A model generated the notes under the pieces. The model saw only the letters and a list, made by a program, of their open reading frames with translations, did no database searches and was not told the origin of the DNA. From Streptomyces geranii (GTDB lineage Bacteria > Actinomycetota > Actinomycetes > Streptomycetales > Streptomycetaceae): 64,000 nt of DNA. Each line of letters begins with the position of its first letter. Position 1 is the stretch's first letter. The DNA is taken from contig NZ_PJME01000004.1 of assembly GCF_002954775.1 (NCBI RefSeq), positions 1-64,000 of the forward strand, in the 5' to 3' direction. The position numbers and the translations under genes were made by a program. Positions 16,991 to 25,402 of this stretch are shown here, in pieces.

Positions 16991-17454
16991 CACGCAAGCT
17001 GAACGTCGGCGACAAGATCGAGGACTTCGAACTGCCCGACGAGAGCGGAGCGCCCCGCAAGCTCTCCGAACTCCTCGCCGACGGGCCGATCGTCCTCTTC
17101 TTCTATCCCGCCGCCCTGACGCCCGGCTGCACCGCCGAGGCCTGCCACTTCCGGGACCTGGCCGCCGAGTTCGCCGCCGTCGGCGCCCGGCCGGTCGGGA
17201 TCAGCGGGGACTCGGTCGACCGCCAGCAGGAGTTCGCGCAGAGCCACACCCTCGGCATGCCCCTGTTGTCGGACGCCGACGGGAAGGTCCGCGAGCTGTT
17301 CGGGGTGAAGCGCGGCTTCTCGATGATGCCCACCAAGCGGGTCACCTTCGTCATAGCCCAGGACCGCACGGTCCTGGAGGTCGTGACGAGCGAACTGCGC
17401 ATGAACACCCACGCGGACCGCGCCCTCGAAGCCCTCCGCGCGCACCGGGGCTGA
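16987..17454 (+). CDS. Peroxiredoxin (BCP/AhpC-TSA family)
   Basis: A 155-residue thiol peroxidase with FYPAALTPGCTAEACHF. Cys48 is the peroxidatic residue in the TPGCT motif, and Cys53 five residues later is the resolving cysteine as in BCP-type enzymes. The conserved Arg region is present. Reduces H2O2 and organic peroxides in the cytoplasm. Confidence 0.93.
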   Translation: MTRKLNVGDKIEDFELPDESGAPRKLSELLADGPIVLFFYPAALTPGCTAEACHFRDLAAEFAAVGARPVGISGDSVDRQQEFAQSHTLGMPLLSDADGKVRELFGVKRGFSMMPTKRVTFVIAQDRTVLEVVTSELRMNTHADRALEALRAHRG

Positions 17455-17583
17455 CCTCCCCGCGCGCGGGACGTTCCCCGGCCGTCCCTCCCGTCCCGCG
17501 GAAGGACAGGTTCCGCGCGACAGGTGTGCCGAGGTCGTCCATCTGGGTTGATGCCAGGGGGCCCAGGGACCATCCTGGGGCGT

Positions 17584-19950
17584 ATGAAACAAGTCGCCGC
17601 CGCGGTGATCGTCGATGCCCGAGGCATGGTGACGGGATGGAGCGAGGGTGCCCGGCGGTTGACGGGACACCCGGCCGAAGCGGTCGTAGGACACCCGGCC
17701 GCCGCACTGCTCGCCGAGCCCCTGCCGCCGACGGCCGTGACCGAGCTGGCCGGAGTGGTCGCGCTCCGCCACCGGGACGGCCGCCGCGTCGAACTCGCCG
17801 TCAGCGCGTGCCCCGTACAGGGCGAGGACGGCGAGGCGCGCGGGTACGTCGTCACCGCGCTCCCCGAACCGGCCGCCCCCGAACCGCCGTCGGCCGCGCC
17901 GGGATCCGCCCTCATCGAGCGCGTCGTCCAGCAGGCATCCGTGTCCCTGTCCGCCTTCGACGCGGACCAGCGGTACCTGTGGCTCAACGGCGCCGCCAGC
18001 GAACTGATGGGCATCGAGGAGCAGGCCCTGGTCGGACGGTTCTACGCGGACCGGAACGCCATTCCCGACGACCGGATCAGCACGGGATTCCTGATCAACC
18101 TGCGCGAGGTCGTCCGCACCGGCCGGCCCGCACGCTACGAGACCTTCGGCAAGGACGCGGACGACGGCCGGGAACACGCCTGGAGCCTTGAGATGTGGCC
18201 GGTGCGTGACGAACTGGGCGCCGTCACCTCGGTGGGCATCGCCGCCTTCGACAGCAGCGAGGAGCACTGGGCCCGCCGGCGGCTCGCCCTGCTCAACGAG
18301 GCCGCCACCGCCGTCGGGACCACCCTCGACGTCGTCCGCACCGCCGAGGAACTCGTCGAACTGGCCGTCCCCCGCTTCGCCGACTTCGTCAGCGTGGACC
18401 TCCTCGACTGGGTGCTCGGCGCGGACGAGCCGCCGAGGGCCGCCGACGAGATCGTGCTGCGCCGGGTCGCCCACGGCTCCGTCACCGAGGGCACCCCCGA
18501 GGCCGTCATCCCGCTCGGCGCGACGGACACCTATCCGCCGTTCACCCCGCCCGTCCGCGCGATGGCGGAGGGCCGGGCGCTGCTCGGCCGGGCAGGCGAG
18601 CGGGCGTTCGACGAATGGGTGGCCGAGCGCAACGCCCGCGAACCCGTCGGCCGCGAGTTCCGCAAGGGCGTCCACTCCATGGTCACCGTGCCCCTGCGGG
18701 CCCGCGGCACCACGCTGGGCGTCGCCGTCTTCCTGCGCATCGCCTGCCCCGACCCCTACACGGAGGACGACGTCGTCCTCGCCGAGGAACTGGCCAGCCG
18801 CGCCGCCGTCTGCGTCGACAACGCCCGCCGGTTCGCCCGGGAACGCACCACCGCGCTCGCCCTCCAGCACAGCCTGCTGCCCCGGGGACTGCCCGGCCAG
18901 GCGGCCGTCGAGATCGCCCACCGCTATCTGCCGTGCGGGTCGGTGGCCGGGATCGGCGGCGACTGGTTCGACGTCATCCCGCTGTCCGGCAGCCGGGTCG
19001 CCCTCTGCGTCGGCGACGTCGTCGGCCACGGCATCCAGTCCTCCGCGACCATGGGACGGCTGCGTACGGCCGTACGGACCCTCGCGGACGTCGACCTCCC
19101 GCCCGACGAACTCCTCACCCACCTCGACGACCTGGTCACCCACCTGGCCGACGAGGAGGACGGCGACGACGTCGCAGAACTGGGCGCCACCTGCCTCTAC
19201 GCCGTCTACGACCCGGTCTCGCGCCGACTGACCCTCGCCTCCGCAGGACACCCGCCGCCCGCCTTCGTACCGCCCGGCGGTGTCGCCGAGCTGATCGAGG
19301 TGGCGGCCGGACCGCCGCTCGGCGTCGGCGGTCTGCCCTTCGAGGCGACCGAGCTGAAACTGCCCGAGGGATCTCTCCTCGCCCTCTACACGGACGGCCT
19401 GATCGAGGACCGCGACCGGGACATCGACCACGCCACCGCCGAGCTGTGCCGCGCCCTCGACCTGCCCGGCGCCTCCCTCGACACCGTGTGCGACGCGGTC
19501 CTCAAGGCCGTACTGCCCGAACAGCCGGGCGACGACGTGGCCCTGCTGCTCGCCCGTACGCACGCCCTGGGCACCGGGCGGGTGGCCACCTGGGACCTTC
19601 CGCAGGACCCCGCGCACGTGGCCGTCGCCCGTCAGGGGGCGATGGAACAACTGGCCGCCTGGGGACTGGAGGAGGAGGCCTTCGTCACCGAACTCGTCGT
19701 CAGCGAGTTGGTGACCAACGCGATCCGGTACGGCGAACCGCCCATCCAGCTCCGGCTGATCCGGGACCGCGCCCTCATCGTCGAGGTCTCGGACGGCAGT
19801 TCGACCTCACCGCATCTGCGCCGGGCGCACGCCTACGACGAGGGCGGCCGTGGTCTGCTGCTCGTCGCCCAGCTCACCCAGCGCTGGGGCAGCCGGCAGA
19901 CGGGCACGGGCAAGACGATCTGGGCGGAGCAGCCGCTGCCGGCCGAGTGA
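17584..19950 (+). CDS. PAS-PAS-GAF-SpoIIE phosphatase with C-terminal HATPase
   Basis: A 788-residue cytoplasmic signalling protein. Residues 1-100 and about 115-235 are PAS domains. About 245-420 is a GAF domain. About 430-650 is a PP2C/SpoIIE phosphatase with GGDWFDVIPL and CVGDVVGHG carrying the metal-binding Asp residues. About 665-785 is an RsbW-like HATPase with ELVVSELVTNAIRYG (N-box Asn present) and GGRGLLLVAQL. This is the two-ended Streptomyces switch, where the phosphatase and anti-sigma-kinase parts oppose each other on an anti-anti-sigma protein. Start ATG 17584. Confidence 0.93.
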   Translation: MKQVAAAVIVDARGMVTGWSEGARRLTGHPAEAVVGHPAAALLAEPLPPTAVTELAGVVALRHRDGRRVELAVSACPVQGEDGEARGYVVTALPEPAAPEPPSAAPGSALIERVVQQASVSLSAFDADQRYLWLNGAASELMGIEEQALVGRFYADRNAIPDDRISTGFLINLREVVRTGRPARYETFGKDADDGREHAWSLEMWPVRDELGAVTSVGIAAFDSSEEHWARRRLALLNEAATAVGTTLDVVRTAEELVELAVPRFADFVSVDLLDWVLGADEPPRAADEIVLRRVAHGSVTEGTPEAVIPLGATDTYPPFTPPVRAMAEGRALLGRAGERAFDEWVAERNAREPVGREFRKGVHSMVTVPLRARGTTLGVAVFLRIACPDPYTEDDVVLAEELASRAAVCVDNARRFARERTTALALQHSLLPRGLPGQAAVEIAHRYLPCGSVAGIGGDWFDVIPLSGSRVALCVGDVVGHGIQSSATMGRLRTAVRTLADVDLPPDELLTHLDDLVTHLADEEDGDDVAELGATCLYAVYDPVSRRLTLASAGHPPPAFVPPGGVAELIEVAAGPPLGVGGLPFEATELKLPEGSLLALYTDGLIEDRDRDIDHATAELCRALDLPGASLDTVCDAVLKAVLPEQPGDDVALLLARTHALGTGRVATWDLPQDPAHVAVARQGAMEQLAAWGLEEEAFVTELVVSELVTNAIRYGEPPIQLRLIRDRALIVEVSDGSSTSPHLRRAHAYDEGGRGLLLVAQLTQRWGSRQTGTGKTIWAEQPLPAE

Positions 19951-19980
19951 TCCGCCCGGCCGGCCCGGTTCAGCGGTCGG

Positions 19981-20415
19981 TCACTCGAAGTCGCAGCCGG
20001 GGTTCGGCGCGTCCTCGGAGAAGGGCGAGCCGTGCGGCAGCACGTACAGGACGTCGAGGACCACGGGTGTGCTGCCGAGGTTGCGGCCGATGTGGACGTT
20101 GCCCGGGCCGGCCGGTTCGGTGATGGTGCTGCCCTTCGGATACACCCCGTCGGAGGCGCAGGTCGAGTCGAAGTGACTGAGGGTGCCCTGCTTGACGATG
20201 CCGTAGAGCGGGCCGTCGTGGTAGTGCCAGCCGGTGGCCTGACCTGCGGGGATGGTGATCTCGCGCAGGGTGTAGTCGGTGCCGCCGATGGTCTTCTGGG
20301 CGATGATCACACCGGAGACTCCCGGACCCGGCGGAGTCGCCTGGGCGGTGCCGCCGAGGAGGACCGCGGTGACGGTCACGGCTCCGGCGGTGGCGGTGCG
20401 AAGCAGGTTGCGCAT
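19981..20415 (-). CDS. Secreted cupin-domain protein
   Basis: A 144-residue protein with a Sec signal peptide (MRNLLRTATAGAVTVTAVLLGGTAQA). A single cupin barrel carries the metal motif GWHYHDGPLYGIVKQGTLSHFD (motif 1 His residues) and GNVHIGRNLGSTPVVLDVLYVLP. The start is the ATG at 20413-20415 with GAGGAG nine bases upstream. The role outside the cell is unknown. Confidence 0.85.
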   Translation of the reverse strand: MRNLLRTATAGAVTVTAVLLGGTAQATPPGPGVSGVIIAQKTIGGTDYTLREITIPAGQATGWHYHDGPLYGIVKQGTLSHFDSTCASDGVYPKGSTITEPAGPGNVHIGRNLGSTPVVLDVLYVLPHGSPFSEDAPNPGCDFE

Positions 20416-20595
20416 GGTGTGGGGCTCCTCAAGGAAGAGAAGTGAGCGCGCCATGACATCTCGACGTGATCGTAGGGGGCACGGCGCCCGGCCGAAAGAG
20501 GGGAGCCGTCCACCGGACGGGTCGCGCCGGTGACCGCCCGTCCGTCACGTACGGGCAGTCACCGGCGCCGGGGAGAGGGGGCCGGGGCGGGGTGC

Positions 20596-22077
20596 TCAGG
20601 CCCGCTCGGCCACCGCCCCGGCCGGAACCGGGGTCGCCTCCTCCGCCGCTTCCGGCCGGGGCCGGCGCGGAATCCCCAGCGCGCACAGCGCGCCCGCGAA
20701 CACCACGGCGACGCCGACCCACACCGCCGGGTGCAGCCCGTCCACGAACTGCTGCGGCGAACCCGTGGAGCCGTGCGCCACGAACACCGTGCTCAGTACG
20801 GCGATCCCGAGCGCCCCGCCGATCTCCCGGACGGTGGTGTTGGCACCGGACGCCTTGCCCGCGTGCTCACGGCTGACCGAGCCCAGCACGACCGCCGCCG
20901 TCGGCGCGAACACGAAGCCCATGCCGATCCCGGCCACGATCATCGGCCCGACCAGCGAGGAGTACGGCGTGTCGATGCCCGCGACCAGGTTGATCCAGCC
21001 GAGCCCGACGCCCTGGAGGAAGAGGCCCAGCGCCATCAGCCGGCCGCCGCCCACCTTGTCGGTGAGGAGACCCGCGACGGGCGCCACGAACATCGGCATC
21101 AGCGTCCAGGCGAGGGTGCGGACGCCCGCCTCGAACGGGGTGCGCGGCGGCACGATCTGGAGGTACTGGGCGAGCAGGAAGAGCGAACCGAAGACCCCGA
21201 AGTACATCGCCGCCGACACGATGTTGGTGAGGGTGAACGCCCGCACCTTGTAGAAGGACAGCGGCAGCATCGGTTGCGCGACCCGGGACTCCCAGGCGAC
21301 GAACACCGCGAGCAGCACCGCGCCCGCGCCGAACGCGCCGAGCACCTCGGCCGAGGTCCAGCCGTCCGTCTCGCCGTTCACGATGCCCCACACCAGGGCG
21401 AACAGCCCGGCGGCGGCCAGCACCATGCCGACCAGGTCGAGCCGGACCCCCGGCAGCGAACTCTCGCGGAGCGTCAGCAGGATCAGCGGTACGGCGACGA
21501 TGCCCACCGGCACGTTGATCCAGAAGATCCACCGCCAGTCCAGCCCGTCGACCACCGCACCGCCCACCACGGGTCCCATCGCGACGGCGAGACCGCTGAC
21601 GCCCGACCACAGACCGAGCGCCAGCCCGCGCAGCCGGTCCGGGACCGCCTGCGACAACAGGGTCAGCGACAGCGGCATCACGGCCGCCGCGCCGAAGCCC
21701 TGCACCGTACGGAACGTGATCAGCTGCGCGCTGGTGTCGGCGAGACCGCAGCCGACCGAGGCCAGCGTGAAGACGACGATGCCGATCACGAAGACCGAGC
21801 GGCGGCCGAAGCGGTCACCGAGCGCGGCTCCCGTCATCAGCAGACAGGCGAAGCTGAGCACGTAGGCGTTGACGAACCACTGGAGCTGCTGGGTGTCCGC
21901 CTTCAGATCGACGGCCAGGGTGTGCAGGGCGGTCGAGACGACCAGGTTGTCGAGCGCGACCATGAACATGGGCACGCTGCACGCGACGATCGCGAGCCAC
22001 AGCGGCACACGCCGGCCCTCGGCCGGCGGCGCGACGGCCGCGTCCTCCACGACCGGGTTCTCTTCGGACAGCGTCAT
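20596..22077 (-). CDS. MFS drug-efflux transporter (DHA2, EmrB/QacA type)
   Basis: A 493-residue membrane protein with about 14 hydrophobic segments. Motifs include VALDNLVVSTALHTLAVDLKA (TM1 motif D), ALGDRFGRRSVFVIG (motif A) and LGLWSGVSGLAVAMGPVVGGAVVDGLDWRWIFWINVPVG (motif C and the WRWIFxINxP signature). The DUF3291 gene is 64 bases upstream on the same strand, and a divergent merR gene lies beyond it. Confidence 0.94.
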   Translation of the reverse strand: MTLSEENPVVEDAAVAPPAEGRRVPLWLAIVACSVPMFMVALDNLVVSTALHTLAVDLKADTQQLQWFVNAYVLSFACLLMTGAALGDRFGRRSVFVIGIVVFTLASVGCGLADTSAQLITFRTVQGFGAAAVMPLSLTLLSQAVPDRLRGLALGLWSGVSGLAVAMGPVVGGAVVDGLDWRWIFWINVPVGIVAVPLILLTLRESSLPGVRLDLVGMVLAAAGLFALVWGIVNGETDGWTSAEVLGAFGAGAVLLAVFVAWESRVAQPMLPLSFYKVRAFTLTNIVSAAMYFGVFGSLFLLAQYLQIVPPRTPFEAGVRTLAWTLMPMFVAPVAGLLTDKVGGGRLMALGLFLQGVGLGWINLVAGIDTPYSSLVGPMIVAGIGMGFVFAPTAAVVLGSVSREHAGKASGANTTVREIGGALGIAVLSTVFVAHGSTGSPQQFVDGLHPAVWVGVAVVFAGALCALGIPRRPRPEAAEEATPVPAGAVAERA

Positions 22078-22141
22078 GGCGGGGGAGTCTCCTTGGCGGG
22101 GAACGGGGTGGGGGAGGGAGAAGGAGGAGGGGGAGGGCGGT

Positions 22142-22564
22142 TCAGACGGCCGGGGTTCCGCCGTCAGCGTCCGCGCGCTCCTGGGCTGCCAGCCGCTCGC
22201 GCGCGTCCGACCAGTCGATGGGCAGGCCCGCCGACGGCGTCTCCCAGAAGGTGAAGACCGAGCGGTCCATCGTCGAGCGCAGACCGGCCATGACCGACTT
22301 GTGCGGCTCGGTGCGCGCGTACGTGTAGAGGGCCTGCTTGTCCTCCCAGGCCGACAGCGTCCAGAACGTGCGTTTGAGCGGCTGGGCGATCAGCGAGGCG
22401 CCGTACGCGCCCGGCGCGCTCTTGACCTGCTTCCACGCGGCGAGGGACCGCAGGAAGAAGCGGGGTACGTCGCTCAGCGAGCGGACCTCGAGGCGGGACG
22501 CCATGACGTACGCCGTCGCGTCCGGAGCGGGCTTGTTGACCTTGGTCCAAGGCAGGGTGGGCAT
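22142..22564 (-). CDS. DUF3291 protein (antibiotic-monooxygenase-like fold)
   Basis: A 140-residue protein: YVMASRLEVRSLSDVPRFFLRSLAAWKQVKSAPGAYGASLIAQPLKRTFWTLSAWEDKQAL. This is the DUF3291 / dimeric alpha-beta barrel pattern related to antibiotic biosynthesis monooxygenases and MerR-controlled small proteins. It sits first in the operon with the MFS exporter, directly after the merR-type inverted repeat, so it is likely drug-inducible. Confidence 0.78.
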   Translation of the reverse strand: MPTLPWTKVNKPAPDATAYVMASRLEVRSLSDVPRFFLRSLAAWKQVKSAPGAYGASLIAQPLKRTFWTLSAWEDKQALYTYARTEPHKSVMAGLRSTMDRSVFTFWETPSAGLPIDWSDARERLAAQERADADGGTPAV

Positions 22565-22629
22565 GGCGGGCGGCCTTCTTCTGGGAGGCGAGTCGGACTT
22601 CTGGGAGGCAGGGCGAAGCGAGGGCGTTC

Positions 22630-22672
22630 TTGGATACCTCCACTATCCATGTTAGACAGTAGAGGTATCCAA
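22630..22672. promoter_or_regulatory. 15-bp-arm inverted repeat between DUF3291 and merR
   Basis: TTGGATACCTCCACT (22630-22644) pairs with AGTAGAGGTATCCAA (22658-22672), with one mismatch and a 13-base spacer. It is AT-rich relative to surroundings and spans the divergent promoter region; the second arm ends 22 bases before the merR ATG. Typical of a MerR-type operator. Confidence 0.75.
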
Positions 22673-22694
22673 TGACCAGAGCGGAGCCCGACCG

Positions 22695-23324
22695 ATGCGC
22701 ATGTCCGAGCTGAGCCGTCGCAGTGGCGCCTCCGTCACGACGATCAAGTACTACCTCCGCGAAGGGCTCCTCCCGGCCGGCCGTCAGCTCTCGGCGACCC
22801 AGGCCGAGTACGACGAGAACCATCTGCGCAGACTCCGGCTGATCCGCGCCCTCATCGGCGTACGGGGCCTGTCCGTCAGCACCACCCGGGAGGTGCTGGG
22901 CGCTCTCGCCGAGGACACCGACGACACCCACCGCCTCCTGGGGCTCACCCTCGGGGCGATCCGGCTGGCCGACGAGGCGGAGCCGGACTCACCGGAACCG
23001 GCCGAAGTCGACGCGCTGATCGAGGAGTTGGACTGGAACGTGCACGGTTCCGCACCCGCCCGCGCCACCCTCGCGGAGACCCTCGCCGCACTGCGCACCC
23101 TCGGCTCCCCCCTGGACTGGCGGGTGCTCCTGCCGTACGCCCGGCTGGCCGAGCAGACCGCGGTCCTCGACCTCGACCAACTGGACGGCATCGAGGACCC
23201 GTTGGAGGTCGCCGAACGCGCCCTCCTGCTCACCGTCCTCCTGGAGCCTGCGCTGCTGGCGCTGCGGCGCATGGCCCAGGAGAACGAGTCGGCCAGGCGG
23301 CACGCGGACGCCACCGGCAACTGA
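22695..23324 (+). CDS. MerR-family transcriptional regulator
   Basis: A 209-residue protein: MRMSELSRRSGASVTTIKYYLREGLLPAGRQLSATQAEYDENHLRRLRLIRALIGVRGLS, a classic MerR winged helix-turn-helix with a downstream coiled coil. The rest is an all-helical effector domain with no metal-binding cysteines, so it probably senses an organic compound. Divergent from the DUF3291-MFS operon; its stop converges on the stop of the flavoprotein ending the PUFA-like operon. Confidence 0.92.
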   Translation: MRMSELSRRSGASVTTIKYYLREGLLPAGRQLSATQAEYDENHLRRLRLIRALIGVRGLSVSTTREVLGALAEDTDDTHRLLGLTLGAIRLADEAEPDSPEPAEVDALIEELDWNVHGSAPARATLAETLAALRTLGSPLDWRVLLPYARLAEQTAVLDLDQLDGIEDPLEVAERALLLTVLLEPALLALRRMAQENESARRHADATGN

Positions 23325-23333
23325 CCTGACCTG

Positions 23334-24620
23334 TCAGCCCAGTTCGCGCAGCAGCTGTGCCGCCGCCTCCTTGCCCGCGGAGAACGCGGCCTCGTGCGAG
23401 CCGATCTGGTCGTGGTACTGCTGCTTGGAGTGGAAGTACGAACCGCACAGCTTGACCCGGGGGCCCTCGTTGACCTCGTAGATGGTCTGCTGGGCGCGGC
23501 GCATCGCCATGTCGAGGACGGGGTGTTCGTAGGGGAAGGTGCGGATGACCGTGTCCTCGGCGACGGCCAGCGGGTAGTCGAGGGTGACGAAGTAGTCGGT
23601 CTCCGACTCGAAGCCGTGCAGCTTGTTCATGTAGTAGGCGACGTACGTGCGTGGCTTGCCGTCGATCGTCACCTTGCCGTAGTTCCACGCCTCCCACCGG
23701 GACCGGTCCGCCGGCATCACGGTCGGATCGGTGTGCAGGATCACCGTGGAGGCGTTGTAGCGCAGCGGCGCCAGCAGTTCGCGCTGGCGGTCGGTGGGGT
23801 TCTCCAGCAGGGCGCGGGTCACATCGGCGTGCGTGGCGAGGACGGCGTGGTCGAAGCGCTCGGAGCCGGCGGCGGTACGGACGGTGACACCGTCCGCGTC
23901 CTGGTGGACGCCGGTGACCGGCTCGGACAGCCGTACCTTCGGGTCGATCGCCGCGAGTGCCTTGCGGACGTAGGAGATCGAACCGCCGCCCACGGTGCGC
24001 CAGTCCACGCGCCGGCCGCCGAGGCCGCTCTCGTCGTGGGCCATGTAGAAGGCGATCACGGTCGTGGCCGGCATCTCCCAGACCAGCTCGGCGGGCACCG
24101 ACCACACCGCGCTGCACAGCAGGATGAAGTAGCCGTACCGGAACTCCTGGCTGTAGCCGCCCCGGTCGAGGTACTCGCCCATCGGCATGTCGGTGCGCTT
24201 GCGGAAGAAGTCCCGGCGCCCCTCCTCGTGGAAGCGGCGGGCCTCGCGCCAGATGGTGTGGAACGACTCGGGATAGCGGGCGCGCACCTCCTCCTCCGGC
24301 AGGTCCATCTCCTCGCTGCCGAACTGGGTGCCCTCGGTGAGGTCGAAGAAGTTGAAGCCGCTGAGCAACTGCTTGGACTCGACGCCGAGTTCGTCGAGGA
24401 AGCCGCTGAGGTTGGGGTAGGCGGGGCGGTTGAAGACGACGAACGCGGTGTCGATGCCCAGGACCCGGCCCGCGTCCTCCACCTCGACGGTGTTGGCGTG
24501 GCCGCCGTAGTGGTCCTCGCGTTCGAACAGGGTGATCTCGGCGTGCTCGCGCAGGGCGTAGGCGGCGGAGAGGCCGGCGACGCCACCGCCGACGACGGCG
24601 ATGCTGGGCTTGGCGGACAT
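23334..24620 (-). CDS. COG2907-type FAD-dependent oxidoreductase (amine-oxidase fold)
   Basis: A 428-residue flavoprotein. Residues 7-30 (IAVVGGGVAGLSAAYALREHAEITLFE) form the FAD Rossmann motif, followed by GGHANTVEVEDAGRVLGIDTAFVVFNRPAYPN, characteristic of the COG2907 branch of amine-oxidase/desaturase-like enzymes. From general knowledge this branch is found with cyclopropane and furan fatty-acid genes, where a member desaturates an acyl chain. As the last gene of the PUFA-like operon, 59 bases after the PPTase gene, I infer a late acyl desaturation or isomerisation. AAGGAG ribosome site. Confidence 0.87.
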   Translation of the reverse strand: MSAKPSIAVVGGGVAGLSAAYALREHAEITLFEREDHYGGHANTVEVEDAGRVLGIDTAFVVFNRPAYPNLSGFLDELGVESKQLLSGFNFFDLTEGTQFGSEEMDLPEEEVRARYPESFHTIWREARRFHEEGRRDFFRKRTDMPMGEYLDRGGYSQEFRYGYFILLCSAVWSVPAELVWEMPATTVIAFYMAHDESGLGGRRVDWRTVGGGSISYVRKALAAIDPKVRLSEPVTGVHQDADGVTVRTAAGSERFDHAVLATHADVTRALLENPTDRQRELLAPLRYNASTVILHTDPTVMPADRSRWEAWNYGKVTIDGKPRTYVAYYMNKLHGFESETDYFVTLDYPLAVAEDTVIRTFPYEHPVLDMAMRRAQQTIYEVNEGPRVKLCGSYFHSKQQYHDQIGSHEAAFSAGKEAAAQLLRELG

Positions 24621-24644
24621 CGGGGCTCCTTGGGATCGGGCGAT

Positions 24645-24668
24645 CGGTGGGTCGGTGGGTCGGTGGGG
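24645..24668. repeat. Three 8-bp tandem repeats (CGGTGGGT)
   Basis: CGGTGGGT, CGGTGGGT and CGGTGGGG run consecutively between the PPTase and flavoprotein genes. On the plus strand four runs of at least three Gs (through 24671) give quadruplex potential. Function unknown. Confidence 0.7.
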
Positions 24669-24679
24669 CGGGCGAACGG

Positions 24680-25390
24680 TCAGTCGCCGAGGGTGGTGGT
24701 GAACAGTCCGCCCGGGGCGCCGCCCTCGGCGGCCACGGCGACCACATGGCCCGGACTCGGGTGGATCAGGTCGAACTGCCAGCGGTCGTCGGCCGGTTGG
24801 GGCTGGTCCGTGTCGTACAGACGGATGTGTCCACCGGTCAGACCGGTGAAGGCGATCGTCGACAGGTCGCGCCGCAGCCCGGTGCCGAGCGCCTTCAGAT
24901 ACGCCTCCTTGAGAACCCAGTAGGCGGCGATGTGGCCGGGGCGGTCGGCGTCCGGGACGGTGGCCAGTTCGGTGCGCTCGCGGTCGGCGAAGAATCGGGG
25001 GAGGTGGGCGACCGCGTCGGCGCCCGCAGGGGAGCGTTCGGCATCCACCCCGCAGGTCCGGCCGCCGTCGGTGACCACGCAGGCGGTCAGCCCGTCGGTG
25101 TGGGAGAGATTGAAGCGCAGCCGGTGGTCCGTGGACGGTTCCGGCTCCGGTCGGCCGTCCGAAGTGGTGTGGAAACGCCAGGAGTTGAGGGGGCGGCCGG
25201 TACGGGAGCTGAGCGCGTGCCGGGCCAGCAGTCGGGCCGCCAGCCTGCGGCGCCGTTCGCGCGGTGCGAGGACGCGCTCGCACCGCGCGCGCTCGGCCGG
25301 GTCGAGCAGGGCCGGACCGCCGGTGCGGGCGATGAACGCGTCGGCAGCCGAGTCCGGCAGCAGCCACAGATGGCGGTCGGGGGTCGGCAT
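24680..25390 (-). CDS. 4'-phosphopantetheinyl transferase (Sfp/PfaE-like)
   Basis: A 236-residue enzyme that transfers phosphopantetheine from CoA to ACP serines. Motifs are LRFNLSHTDG (His97 region), CGVDAE (residues 113-118, Mg-binding) and WVLKEAYLKALG (Trp158, Lys161, Glu162, Lys166). It lies between the dehydrogenase and flavoprotein genes of the PUFA-like operon, where PfaE-like PPTases are expected. Probable targets are the three tandem ACPs of the 2320-aa synthase and the free ACP at 46032. Confidence 0.92.
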   Translation of the reverse strand: MPTPDRHLWLLPDSAADAFIARTGGPALLDPAERARCERVLAPRERRRRLAARLLARHALSSRTGRPLNSWRFHTTSDGRPEPEPSTDHRLRFNLSHTDGLTACVVTDGGRTCGVDAERSPAGADAVAHLPRFFADRERTELATVPDADRPGHIAAYWVLKEAYLKALGTGLRRDLSTIAFTGLTGGHIRLYDTDQPQPADDRWQFDLIHPSPGHVVAVAAEGGAPGGLFTTTLGD

Positions 25391-25402
25391 CGGGTCCGCC
25401 GG

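Noticed and set aside
16693..19650. 985-codon minus-strand open frame opposite the SpoIIE-phosphatase gene
   Set aside because: No family motifs; the plus-strand frame has complete PAS, GAF, PP2C and HATPase domains.
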